From Reyranella sp. (GTDB taxonomy: Bacteria; Pseudomonadota; Alphaproteobacteria; Reyranellales; Reyranellaceae), in assembly GCF_004297265.1 (NCBI RefSeq), contig NZ_SCUT01000050.1, positions 271,923-335,922 on the forward strand: a stretch of DNA of 64,000 nucleotides. Reading direction: 5' to 3'. The notes beneath the pieces were generated by a model. That model saw only the letters and a program-made list of their open reading frames with translations. It had not been told where the DNA came from and made no database searches. Positions 26,630 through 34,572 of this stretch are shown piece after piece. How positions within the stretch are numbered: position 1 is the stretch's first letter; every line of letters begins with the position of its first letter. The translations under genes and the position numbers were made by a program.

Positions 26630-26713
26630 TCACGCCGGCCGCAGAGCGTACGAGACGACCAGTAGTGCGATGATGACCGGTAACAGAAACGGCGGATCGC
26701 ACCAGTGATCCAC
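26630..26713 (-). CDS. 27-residue membrane peptide
   Basis: Tiny ORF from GTG 26713 (GGAGG lies 7 bases ahead) to TGA 26630. The translation is a short polar start (MDHWCDPPF), then a hydrophobic stretch (LLPVIIALLVVSYAL) and RPA. It resembles KdpF-sized peptides in layout, but no kdp genes follow. It precedes the acyl carrier protein gene by 74 bp on the same strand. The good ribosome site and single hydrophobic helix are the only evidence. Confidence 0.45.
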   Translation of the reverse strand: MDHWCDPPFLLPVIIALLVVSYALRPA

Positions 26714-26876
26714 CTGCGCACCTCCGAGGGTGGGCGACGGTGCCCCTGTTTACACTCGGCACCGATCACTGTCGAGGAAACGTTCGTCCATTTGGGAAGC
26801 CCATGAAAGATGTAACTGCGCCTCCGCAAAATGCTAAATTGCATAGGCATCCGGCACATCCACGACAGGAGTTATG

Positions 26877-27554
26877 ATGCCCCTCCTCGGCAAGGGAATG
26901 CTGCTCACGTTCACCGACGTGTCGGCGCGCGACGAGCGCGACTACAATGAGTGGTACAATCGTGAGCATATCGACGACCGCGTGAACCTGCCGGGCTTCC
27001 ATCGCGGCCGGCGCTACGCCGCGGTGCGCGGCACGCCGCGATATCTCGCAGTCTACGAATGCGACAGCGTCGCCGTCCTCGGCACGCCGAACTATCTGCA
27101 GACGCTGGACAACCAGACGCCGTGGAGCCAGCGGGTGATGGCGCGGTTCACGCATTTCACCCGGCTGACCTTGCGCATCCAGGTCGACCAGACTCATGGC
27201 GTTGGCGCGGCGCTGGCCACGGTCCGTTTCGTGCCGGACCTGCACCGGCGCAATGCGCTGGTCGAATTCCTGTCCACGCAGATCCTGCCGAAGCTGATCG
27301 CGCGCCCCGGCGTGCTGGGCGCCGCGGTCGGCGAGAACGATCTCGAGGTGATGCATGCGCCCCTGCAGGACAAGAGCATGGACCATCCCCGGGCGGATGA
27401 ATCCGAATGGGTCGTCCTGGTCGAGGGCGCGGACGTCGCGGCCGTCGGCGCGGCCGCGCGCTCCCTGTTCACGACCTCGCGGCTCCGCCCCTTCGGGGTC
27501 GAGGCGGCGCCCGCGATCACGACCTGGCGTTTCCTGTTCGGCAACCAGCGATGA
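26877..27554 (+). CDS. dimeric alpha-beta barrel (EthD/DUF4286-like) protein
   Basis: Protein of 225 residues with two ferredoxin-like units. The first (GMLLTFTDVSARDERDYNEWYNREHIDDRVNLPG) carries the 'D..YN.WY..EH' pattern of EthD-like and DUF4286-like proteins. The second, degenerate unit runs from about residue 110. Such proteins are small-molecule enzymes or binders in degradation pathways. Two ATG codons are adjacent; the second (26877) is 5 bases after AGGAG and is chosen over the first at 2 bases. No pathway is evident from the neighbours. Confidence 0.75.
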   Translation: MPLLGKGMLLTFTDVSARDERDYNEWYNREHIDDRVNLPGFHRGRRYAAVRGTPRYLAVYECDSVAVLGTPNYLQTLDNQTPWSQRVMARFTHFTRLTLRIQVDQTHGVGAALATVRFVPDLHRRNALVEFLSTQILPKLIARPGVLGAAVGENDLEVMHAPLQDKSMDHPRADESEWVVLVEGADVAAVGAAARSLFTTSRLRPFGVEAAPAITTWRFLFGNQR

Positions 27555-27619
27555 CGTATCTTTGACCCGCTGTTGATCGCTCATTCGACTAAGGTGTTCC
27601 CAAGCGAGGCAGAATCGCT

Positions 27620-27748
27620 TTCCTCCCCATTCAAATGGGGAGGTGTCGACGTCATACGTCGACGGAGGGGTCATGATGGACCAGTCTTTCGCCCATGACC
27701 CCATCGCCCCGTATGACGGGGCACTTCCCCCTCTGAAGGGGGAAGCAG
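27620..27748. repeat. intergenic hairpin repeat, covarying family (copy 1)
   Basis: Two inverted half-elements flank a short spacer. Each has an outer hairpin (CCCCATTCAAATGGGG; CCCCCTCTGAAGGGGG), an inner hairpin and a shared GGGGTCATG end. The inner stems differ in sequence but stay paired: GTCGACGT-CAT-ACGTCGAC at 27645-27663 and GCCCCGT-ATG-ACGGGGC at 27706-27722. A second copy is at 54469-54663. Confidence 0.9.
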
Positions 27749-27773
27749 TTGATTTGTCTGACGGGGTCGGCGC

Positions 27774-28625
27774 GTGTCCAATCAACGAACGATTTTCTGG
27801 CTGAGGCTCGCGACGCTGGTCGCCCTCTGCCTGCCCGCCGCCGATCTCGCCTGGCGCTGGTACACCGGCGATCTCGAGCCGCGCGCCGTGACGCTTGCCA
27901 CGCACATCACCGGCGACTGGGCCGTCGTGTTCCTGCTGGTCTCGCTGGCGCTGACGCCCGCGCGCGCCGTGTTCGACTGGTCGCCGCTGATCCATATCCG
28001 GCGAAGGGTCGGCGTGGCCGCGGCGCTCTACGCGGTGGCCCACCTCCTGATCTACGTGCTCGACCAGAAATGGAACCTGGTGGTCGTCGCCACGGAGATC
28101 GTGAAACGCTTCTATCTCACCATCGGTTTCGTGGCCCTCCTCGCCCTGGTGGCGCTGGCGATCACCTCGACCAATGGCTGGCAGAAGCGGCTGAAGCGCA
28201 ACTGGAAGCGCCTGCACTGGCTGGTCTATCCGGCCGTCACGCTGGCCCTCCTGCACTTCTTCATCCAGTCCAAGGTCAATATCGGCGAGGCCGCCTTCGC
28301 CGCCGGACTGTTCGCCTGGCTGATGCTGTGGCGCGTGCTCCCGCCGAAGATCCGCACGGGCTTCGCCGGCCTGTTTCTGCTTGCCGCCGGCGCGACCCTG
28401 GTCACGGTGGTCTTCGAGGCCTCGTGGTACGGGCTGGTGAACAAGATCGATCCCCTGCGCGTCCTGGCCGCCAACCTCGATCCCGAGCTGGTGCCGCGAC
28501 CGGCGCAGAAGGTGCTGGCGGTCTCGCTGCTGGTGATCGTCCTCGCGGCACTTCGGCGTGGACTCGCCTCGGCGAGCCGGCTCTGGACGCAGCGCTATAT
28601 CCGGCGGACTATACCGACTTCCTGA
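27774..28625 (+). CDS. MsrQ/YedZ-like ferric reductase-type heme membrane protein
   Basis: Protein of 283 residues with five to six membrane helices and the ferric-reductase-like domain. Candidate heme-ligand histidines are in THITGDW, YAVAHLLIY, KRLHWLVY and LLHFFIQSK, and the loop TSTNGWQKRLKRNWKRLHWLVY is characteristic of MsrQ/YedZ. MsrQ passes electrons to the periplasmic molybdoenzyme MsrP, which repairs oxidised methionine; msrP is not seen here. The start is GTG 27774. The gene runs into modB after 12 bp, which makes a molybdenum link attractive. It may be a longer MsrQ relative. Confidence 0.82.
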   Translation: MSNQRTIFWLRLATLVALCLPAADLAWRWYTGDLEPRAVTLATHITGDWAVVFLLVSLALTPARAVFDWSPLIHIRRRVGVAAALYAVAHLLIYVLDQKWNLVVVATEIVKRFYLTIGFVALLALVALAITSTNGWQKRLKRNWKRLHWLVYPAVTLALLHFFIQSKVNIGEAAFAAGLFAWLMLWRVLPPKIRTGFAGLFLLAAGATLVTVVFEASWYGLVNKIDPLRVLAANLDPELVPRPAQKVLAVSLLVIVLAALRRGLASASRLWTQRYIRRTIPTS

Positions 28626-28637
28626 TCGGAAGAGGGT

Positions 28638-29324
28638 ATGACTCCGGAAGAATGGACGGCCGTACGGCTGAGCCTCCTGATCGCCACGACGGCGACGTTC
28701 GCCAGCCTGCCGTTCGGCATCGCCGTTGCCTGGCTGCTGGCGCGCGGCCGCTTCTGGGGCAGGAGCCTGCTCGACACGCTGGTTCACCTGCCCCTGATCA
28801 TGCCGCCGGTCGTCACCGGCTACCTGCTGCTCCTGTCCTTCGGCCGGCGCGGGCCGGTCGGCTCGTTCCTGGCCGAGGAGTTCGGCATCGTTTTCTCCTT
28901 CCGCTGGACCGGTGCGGCGCTCGCCTGCGCCATCATGGGCTTCCCGCTGATGGTGCGCGCCATCCGCCTGTCCATCGAGGCGGTCGACCAGCGCCTCGAA
29001 GCCGCCGCGGGTACCCTGGGCGCCAACCCGCTCTGGGTCTTCGCCACCGTCACCCTGCCGCTCTGCCTGCCCGGCATCATCGCCGGTGCCATCCTCGCCT
29101 TCGCCAAGTCGATGGGCGAGTTCGGCGCCACCATCACCTTCGTTTCCAACATTCCCGGCGAGACGCAGACCCTGCCGTCCTTGATCTACACGTTGACCCA
29201 GGTGCCGGGCGGCGACGCCGCCGCGATGCGGCTCACCCTGGTGTCGATCGCGATCTCCATGCTGGCGCTGCTCGGCTCGGAGCTGCTGGCCAAGCGTATC
29301 GGCGCACGGCGGCAAACGGCATGA
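28638..29324 (+). CDS. modB: molybdate ABC transporter permease
   Basis: Inner-membrane permease of 228 residues with about five helices. The EAA loop that contacts the ATPase is present (EAAAGTLGANPLWVFATVTLPLCLPGI), and LPLIMPPVVTGYLLL and KSMGEFGATITF are typical of ModB. It forms the channel for molybdate (possibly tungstate). The modA binding-protein gene expected upstream is absent; an MsrQ-like gene is there instead. The stop overlaps modC by 4 bp (ATGA). Confidence 0.92.
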   Translation: MTPEEWTAVRLSLLIATTATFASLPFGIAVAWLLARGRFWGRSLLDTLVHLPLIMPPVVTGYLLLLSFGRRGPVGSFLAEEFGIVFSFRWTGAALACAIMGFPLMVRAIRLSIEAVDQRLEAAAGTLGANPLWVFATVTLPLCLPGIIAGAILAFAKSMGEFGATITFVSNIPGETQTLPSLIYTLTQVPGGDAAAMRLTLVSIAISMLALLGSELLAKRIGARRQTA

Positions 29325-30382
29325 GCCTGGACATCGACGTCGACCACAGGCGCGGCAATTTCCGGCTCCAGGCGCGCTTCACGGCCGCGCCGGGACTGAC
29401 GGCGCTGTTCGGCCGTTCGGGCTCCGGCAAGACCAGCCTGGTCAACATCGCGGGCGGCCTGATCCGTCCGGACCGCGGCCGCATCGCCATCGACGGCCAG
29501 ACGCTTGTCGACACCGAACGCGGCGTCTGCGTGCCCGCCCATCGCAGGCGCATCGGCTACGTCTTCCAGGACAGCCGGCTGTTTCCGCATCTCAGCGTGC
29601 GGCGCAACCTTCTCTACGGGCGCTGGTTCGCGCGCGGCGACGGCGGTGCGGCGGCCGATCTCGGCAGCGTCGTCGAGCTGCTGGGCATCGGCCATTTGCT
29701 GGAACGCGACCCCGACTCGCTGTCGGGCGGCGAGAAGCAGAGGGTCGCCATCGGCCGCGCCCTGCTCGCGAGACCGCGGCTGGTCCTGATGGACGAACCG
29801 CTCGCCTCGCTCGACGAAGCGCGGCGCGCCGAGATCCTGCCCTTCATCGAGCGGCTGCGCGACGAAGCGGGCGTCCCCATCCTCTATGTCAGCCATTCGG
29901 TCGCCGAAGTCGCCCGGCTCGCCACGACGGTCGTGATCCTGAGCGAGGGCACGGTGGCAGCCGTCGGGCCGGTCCAGGACATCCTGCCGATGGCCGATGC
30001 CGCCGATGGCGGCGCGGTGCTGGAGGCGCGGATCGTCCGGCACGACGAGACGTTCCACCTCTCGGTGCTGGAAAGCGCCGCGGGCGAGCTGCAGGTGCCG
30101 CGGCTCGATGCGCCCGCCGGCGCACATGTCCGTGCCTATATCCGCGCCCGCGACGTGATGCTGAGCCTCCGGCCTCCCGAGGACATCAGCGCGCTGAACG
30201 TGCTGGCCGGGCGCATCGCGTCCATCAGCGCGACGACGAATGCGCAGGCCGATGTCCGCCTGGACTGCAGCGGCGCCGTCCTGATGGCCCGGCTGACCGC
30301 CAAATCGGTCGACCGCCTGGCCCTGGCGCCCGGACGGCCGGTCTATGCCGTCGTCAAGAGCATGTCATTCGAACGCAGTTAA
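29321..30382 (+). CDS. modC: molybdate ABC transporter ATP-binding protein
   Basis: ATPase of 353 residues energising molybdate import. Walker A is GRSGSGKTS, the signature is LSGGEKQRVAIGRALL, Walker B is LVLMDEPLASLD and the switch His is in YVSHSVAEV. The C-terminal about 65 residues (DISALNVLAGRIASI...) form a TOBE/molybdate-binding domain as in ModC. It overlaps modB. The window holds two molybdenum hydroxylase subunits that would need the metal. Confidence 0.93.
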   Translation: MSLDIDVDHRRGNFRLQARFTAAPGLTALFGRSGSGKTSLVNIAGGLIRPDRGRIAIDGQTLVDTERGVCVPAHRRRIGYVFQDSRLFPHLSVRRNLLYGRWFARGDGGAAADLGSVVELLGIGHLLERDPDSLSGGEKQRVAIGRALLARPRLVLMDEPLASLDEARRAEILPFIERLRDEAGVPILYVSHSVAEVARLATTVVILSEGTVAAVGPVQDILPMADAADGGAVLEARIVRHDETFHLSVLESAAGELQVPRLDAPAGAHVRAYIRARDVMLSLRPPEDISALNVLAGRIASISATTNAQADVRLDCSGAVLMARLTAKSVDRLALAPGRPVYAVVKSMSFERS

Positions 30383-30435
30383 CTGCGCTAGAGTGAGGGG
30401 GGCCGACCGGTCCGCCAATGAACGCGAGGAACCGA

Positions 30436-32058
30436 ATGAAATCGATGCCGCTGCCGCTCTCGCCGCGATTCATCACCTGGACGCTGGCGACGCTCTTCGC
30501 CGTCCTGCTGGGAGCGGCCTGGGCCGTCGATCCCCGCTCCTGGTGGATCGGCATCGCTTTCCTCATCGCCCTCTTCCTCGCCTGCGTCGGCCTCTACGAT
30601 TATTTCCAGACCAAGCACGCGGTGCTGCGCAATTATCCGATCGCCGCGCATCTGCGCTTCATCTTCGAGGCGATCCGGCCCGAGATGCGCCAGTACTTCT
30701 TCGAGGGCGAGAAGGACGGCATGCCCTTCCCGCGCGACCGGCGCGCGATCGTCTACCAGCGCGCCAAGTCGACGCTCGACGTCCGGCCCTTCGGCACCAC
30801 CCACGACGTCTATGCCGAAGGCTACGAATGGATGACCCATTCGATCTCGCCGACCCCGGTCAGCAAGGAGCCGTTCCGCATCACCATCGGCGGGCCGGAT
30901 TGCACGCAGCCCTACTCGGCCTCGATCTTCAACATCTCGGCCATGAGCTTCGGGGCGCTCAGCGCCAACGCCATCCGCGCGCTGAACAGCGGTGCCAAGC
31001 TGGGCGGCTTCGCCCACGATACCGGCGAGGGCGGCTACAGCCCCTATCACCGCGAGGGCGGCGGCGACATCATCTGGGAGATCGGCTCGGGCTATTTCGG
31101 CGCCCGCAACGCCGACGGCACCTTCTCGGCCGAGAAGTTCGCCGCCGGCGCCGCCAACCCGCAGGTCAAGATGGTCGAGCTGAAGCTCAGCCAGGGCGCC
31201 AAGCCCGGCCATGGCGGCGTGCTGCCGGGCCCCAAGGTCAGCGAGGAGATCGCCCTGACGCGCGGCGTGCCGGTCGGTGTGGACTGCATCTCGCCCTCGC
31301 ACCACACGGCGTTCACGACACCCATCGAGATGATGCAGTTCATCGCCGAGATGAGGCGTCTCTCGGGCGGCAAGCCGGCCGGCTTCAAGCTCTGTGTCGG
31401 CCATGAATGGGAATTCCTGGCGATCTGCAAGGCGATGCTGGAAACCGGCATCTATCCCGACTTCATCGTCGTCGACGGCAAGGAGGGCGGCACCGGCGCG
31501 GCGCCGCTGGAATTCCTCGACCATGTCGGCAAGCCGATGCGGCAGGGCCTGCACATCGTGCACAATGCCCTGGTGGGCATCGGCGCCCGTCATCGGGTCA
31601 AGATCGGCGCCGCCGGCAAGATCGTCACCGGCTTCGACATCGTCCGGACGATGGCGCTGGGCGCCGACTGGTGCAACTCGGCGCGCGGCTTCATGTTCGC
31701 CGTGGGCTGCATCCAGTCGCAGTCCTGCCACACCGATCGCTGCCCCACCGGCGTCGCCACCCAGGACCCGACGCGCCAGCGGGCGCTGGTCGTACCGGAC
31801 AAGATGGAACGGGTGGCGAACTTCCACCGCGCCACGCTGGCCGAGCTAGCCGAGCTGACCGCCGCGGCCGGCCTCGACCATCCGACCGACTTCAAGCCCA
31901 TCCATATTTCCCGCCGCGTCTCGCCGAGCATCGTGGCGACCTATGCCGACCTCTATCCGGCGCTGGCCGAGGGTGAGCTGGTGTCGGGCACCAGCGACAA
32001 GCGTTGGCGGCGGGCCTGGGACATGGCTCACACCGGTTCGTTCCGCGCGACGGCCTGA
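30436..32058 (+). CDS. FMN-binding glutamate synthase-like membrane protein
   Basis: Protein of 540 residues containing the glutamate-synthase FMN domain. Two N-terminal membrane helices (FITWTLATLFAVLLGAAWAV and WWIGIAFLIALFLACVGLY) precede the barrel with ISAMSFGALSANAIRALN and DTGEGGYSPYH, KIGAAGKIVTG for FMN phosphate, and a C-x5-C-x4-C cluster motif (CIQSQSCHTDRC) as for the 3Fe-4S site. It lacks the glutaminase domain of GltB, so it is not a complete glutamate synthase. The substrate of this widespread stand-alone family is unsettled. GAGGA lies 5 bases before ATG 30436, better than for ATG 30418. Confidence 0.88.
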   Translation: MKSMPLPLSPRFITWTLATLFAVLLGAAWAVDPRSWWIGIAFLIALFLACVGLYDYFQTKHAVLRNYPIAAHLRFIFEAIRPEMRQYFFEGEKDGMPFPRDRRAIVYQRAKSTLDVRPFGTTHDVYAEGYEWMTHSISPTPVSKEPFRITIGGPDCTQPYSASIFNISAMSFGALSANAIRALNSGAKLGGFAHDTGEGGYSPYHREGGGDIIWEIGSGYFGARNADGTFSAEKFAAGAANPQVKMVELKLSQGAKPGHGGVLPGPKVSEEIALTRGVPVGVDCISPSHHTAFTTPIEMMQFIAEMRRLSGGKPAGFKLCVGHEWEFLAICKAMLETGIYPDFIVVDGKEGGTGAAPLEFLDHVGKPMRQGLHIVHNALVGIGARHRVKIGAAGKIVTGFDIVRTMALGADWCNSARGFMFAVGCIQSQSCHTDRCPTGVATQDPTRQRALVVPDKMERVANFHRATLAELAELTAAAGLDHPTDFKPIHISRRVSPSIVATYADLYPALAEGELVSGTSDKRWRRAWDMAHTGSFRATA

Positions 32059-32080
32059 GTCCGCGCAAACCTGTTGCGAT

Positions 32081-32120
32081 TCCCCTTTGGTTGGCCCAGC
32101 AATTAGCCAACCAAAGAGGA
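32081..32120. promoter_or_regulatory. long dyad that includes the ribosome site of the aminotransferase gene
   Basis: CTTTGGTTGGC (32085-32095) and GCCAACCAAAG (32106-32116) are perfect inverted arms around a 10-base spacer. Pairing resumes after one mismatch (TCC at 32081-32083 with GGA at 32118-32120). The 3' arm contains the ribosome site AAAGAGGA of the gene starting at 32128. It may act as an mRNA hairpin hiding that site, or as an operator with half-sites two helical turns apart. Confidence 0.65.
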
Positions 32121-32127
32121 AACGACC

Positions 32128-33357
32128 ATGACCGCTCCGTTCGATTTCGCGCCCCTGCTGGCGCCCGGCACACCCGCGCCCGCCGCCAAGTGGAACGGAT
32201 TCCCGAAGTACAATTTCATCGGCGGCCACAACGACGCCGGCAACGTGCCCGTGCAGGCGCTGATCGACGCGGCGACGGCCGTCCTGACGCGCGAGGGCGC
32301 GACCCTGGCGACCTATGGCCTGAACAGCGGCCCGCTGGGCTACAAGCCCTTGCGCGAATTCCTCTCGGCCAAGCTCAAGGACCATGCCGGAATCGAATGC
32401 GCGTCGGACGAGATCCTGATCACCTCGGGCTCGATGCAGGGCCTCGAGCTGATCAACAGCCTGCTGGTGACGAAGGGCGACACCGTCATCATCGAGCAGG
32501 AGACCTATGGCGGCGCGCTCACCAAGCTGAACAAGATCGGCGCCAACGTCGTCGGCATCCCGCTCGACCATGAGGGCCTGCGCCTCGACGTGCTGAAGCA
32601 GAAGCTCGAGGAGCTGAAGCAGAAGGGCATCAAGCCCAAGTACATCTACACGATCCCGACGGTGCAGAACCCGACCGGCGCCATCATGGGCGAGGCGCGC
32701 CGCGCCGAGCTGCTGAAGATCGCCGCCGAGTACGGCGTCATGATCTTCGAGGACGAGTGCTATTCCGACCTGATCTGGAGCGGCAAGCGTCCGCCCTCGC
32801 TCTACGCCATGGCCAGGGGCGAAGGCGTGATCTTCATCGGCTCCTTCTCCAAGTCGATCGCGCCGGCACTGCGGGTCGGCTACATCGTGGCCAAGTGGGA
32901 GATCCTCGGCCGCATCCTCGGCCTGAAGCAGGACGCCGGTTCCGGCGCGCTCGAGCAGATGGTGCTGGCGGAGTTTTGCAAGCAGCACTTCACCAACCAC
33001 GTGCCGAAGCTCAACAAGACCCTGTCGGCCAAGCTGCAGGTCCTGCGCGAGGCGCTGGCCGAGCAGTTCGGCACCGATGCCGAATTCGGCGATCCCGAGG
33101 GCGGCATCTACCTCTGGATCAAGCTGCCCGACAACGTGGACACCACCAAGCTCGCCCAGGCGGCGCTCGCCGCCGGCGTGTCGCTCAATCCCGGCCCGGA
33201 ATGGTCGACCAACAAGGACTATGCCCGCTCGCGCCTGCGGCTCTGCTTCGCCAATCCCGAGCCCGAGACGATCCGCAAGGGCGTCGAGGTCCTGGCCGAC
33301 GTCTGCCGCCGCGAATTCGGCGTGCCGCTGCGCTCGGCCAACGTCGAGAAGAAGTAA
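32128..33357 (+). CDS. PLP-dependent aminotransferase (class I/II, 2-aminoadipate type)
   Basis: Fold-type I aminotransferase of 409 residues, closest in pattern to LysN/MocR-like enzymes. The PLP lysine is in GSFSKSIAPALRVGYI, the PLP-contact Asp/Tyr region is FEDECYSDL, the Asn is in PTVQNPTGAIM, and the substrate Arg is in RSRLRLCF. There is no N-terminal helix-turn-helix, so it is an enzyme, not a MocR regulator. It probably transfers an amino group from an aromatic, branched or aminoadipate-type amino acid. The start follows AAAGAGGAAACGACC, part of a dyad. Confidence 0.9.
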   Translation: MTAPFDFAPLLAPGTPAPAAKWNGFPKYNFIGGHNDAGNVPVQALIDAATAVLTREGATLATYGLNSGPLGYKPLREFLSAKLKDHAGIECASDEILITSGSMQGLELINSLLVTKGDTVIIEQETYGGALTKLNKIGANVVGIPLDHEGLRLDVLKQKLEELKQKGIKPKYIYTIPTVQNPTGAIMGEARRAELLKIAAEYGVMIFEDECYSDLIWSGKRPPSLYAMARGEGVIFIGSFSKSIAPALRVGYIVAKWEILGRILGLKQDAGSGALEQMVLAEFCKQHFTNHVPKLNKTLSAKLQVLREALAEQFGTDAEFGDPEGGIYLWIKLPDNVDTTKLAQAALAAGVSLNPGPEWSTNKDYARSRLRLCFANPEPETIRKGVEVLADVCRREFGVPLRSANVEKK

Positions 33358-33380
33358 TTCTTCCTCCTTTGTCGGAGGAT

Positions 33381-33462
33381 CAATGGAGCACGCCACTCCA
33401 GTGGCGCCCAGGCCCGATCGAGCGGTAAGGCATGAGCGCCACTGGAGTGGCGCGCTCCATTG
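33381..33462. repeat. nested palindromic repeat (copy 2)
   Basis: The same element as at 12975: the arms at 33381-33410 and 33433-33462 are inverted copies with two differences, and each carries GCCACT-CC-AGTGGC. It again lies between convergent genes (aminotransferase and VOC protein). Confidence 0.9.
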
Positions 33463-33479
33463 GGAGACCTTGACCAGCC

Positions 33480-33899
33480 TCACATCTCCTGCGGGACAAT
33501 CACCATCCACGAGACGCCGAACTTGTCGGCGACGCAGCCGAAGCGCGGCGAGAAGAACGTCTTGCCGATCGGCATCTGGATCTGGCCCTCCTTGGCCAGC
33601 GCCGCGAAGGCCTTGTCCGCTTCGGCTTCGTTGGCGACGTTGAGCGCCAGCGAGAAGCCCTGGAAATTGGTCTTGCCGTCGCTGCCCATGCCGTCCGAGC
33701 ACATGATCATCGCGTCGCCGATATGCATGCTGGCGTGCATGACGGATTCGGGATCGACCTTCATATGCTCCATGGCGCCCTTGTCGGGGTTCTCCTTGAA
33801 GCGCATCAGCATGTCGACCCTGGCGCCGAGCTTCTCCTTGTAGAAGTCGAGCGCTTCCTCGCAGCGGCCGTTGAAGAACAGGTAAGGTTGAATGGCCAT
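33480..33899 (-). CDS. VOC-family (PhnB/glyoxalase-like) protein
   Basis: Protein of 139 residues opening MAIQPYLFFNGRCEEALDFY, the PhnB-like form of the vicinal oxygen chelate fold, with paired beta-alpha-beta-beta-beta units and HASMHIGDAMIMCSDG in the middle. It ends DKFGVSWMVIVPQ. Members include glyoxalase-like enzymes and proteins of unknown role; a metal triad is not obvious. GGAGAG precedes the ATG. It is the last of three same-strand genes (SRPBCC, YceI, VOC) spaced by 14-26 bp, likely one operon. Confidence 0.88.
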   Translation of the reverse strand: MAIQPYLFFNGRCEEALDFYKEKLGARVDMLMRFKENPDKGAMEHMKVDPESVMHASMHIGDAMIMCSDGMGSDGKTNFQGFSLALNVANEAEADKAFAALAKEGQIQMPIGKTFFSPRFGCVADKFGVSWMVIVPQEM

Positions 33900-33913
33900 G
33901 TCTCTCTCCTTTG

Positions 33914-34546
33914 CTAGGGGTTCTTCTCGAACTCGGTATCGATCTGGATCTGGATCGGATCGGTGAAGAGCGACGGCAGGCCGTAATCCTGCGGATTGAT
34001 GGTGGCGACGGCGTGAACGCCGATCCTCGGCTTGTTGTCGAAGCCCTTGCCTGCGCCGCCCAGTTCGACGTCGAAGGTCACGGGCTTCGTCTTTCCCATG
34101 AGGGTGAACTGTCCTTCGACCTTGCCGCGCGTCTTGTCGACGGGCTTGAACGCGGTCGAGACGAAGGTGGCTTCGGGAAAGGCTTTCGACTTCAGGAAGT
34201 TTTCGCCCGCCAGTTCCTCCGCGAAACCCTTGACGTTGGTCGTGATCGAGGCCGTCTCGACCGAGGCCGAGAGCTTCGACTTCTCGATCGCCGCGGGATC
34301 CCAGGTGAGCGAGCCCTTGGCGCGGTCGAAGCGGAACACGCTCTGCGAGTAGCCGATATGGGAGACGCGGACGATGACGGCGGTATGCATCTCGTCGAGC
34401 GTATAGGCGCCGGCCGTCGCCAGCGCGATGTCCCGCTCCCCGGCAAAGACACCGGGCGGCAGGGCCATGGGTGCAGGCGCCTGTGCCAGTGCTGCCATCG
34501 GACCCATCGCCAGAACGACGGCGAACGTACGCAATACGCGGTTCAT
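33914..34546 (-). CDS. YceI-family periplasmic protein
   Basis: Secreted lipocalin-like barrel of 210 residues. ATG 34546 gives a signal peptide (MNRVLRTFAVVLAMGPMAALAQA) with a good Ala-x-Ala cleavage site, and AGGAGG lies just upstream. Family features include YTLDEMHTAVIVRVSHIGYS, 'FDRAKGSLTWDP' and FTLMGKTKPVTFDVEL. YceI proteins bind isoprenoid or amphiphilic molecules. It sits between the SRPBCC and VOC genes. Confidence 0.92.
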   Translation of the reverse strand: MNRVLRTFAVVLAMGPMAALAQAPAPMALPPGVFAGERDIALATAGAYTLDEMHTAVIVRVSHIGYSQSVFRFDRAKGSLTWDPAAIEKSKLSASVETASITTNVKGFAEELAGENFLKSKAFPEATFVSTAFKPVDKTRGKVEGQFTLMGKTKPVTFDVELGGAGKGFDNKPRIGVHAVATINPQDYGLPSLFTDPIQIQIDTEFEKNP

Positions 34547-34572
34547 ATGAATCCTCCTCGACAAGTGTGTGT

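Noticed and set aside
26766..29315. 849-codon open frame on the minus strand
   Set aside because: It is antisense to the EthD-like, MsrQ-like and modB genes; the translation is low-complexity, rich in Gly, Arg, Gln and Glu, with no domain. It is an effect of high GC.
30436..32058. Glutamate synthase large subunit (gltB)
   Set aside because: It lacks the glutaminase and C-terminal domains and has two N-terminal membrane helices; it is the stand-alone FMN-domain family.
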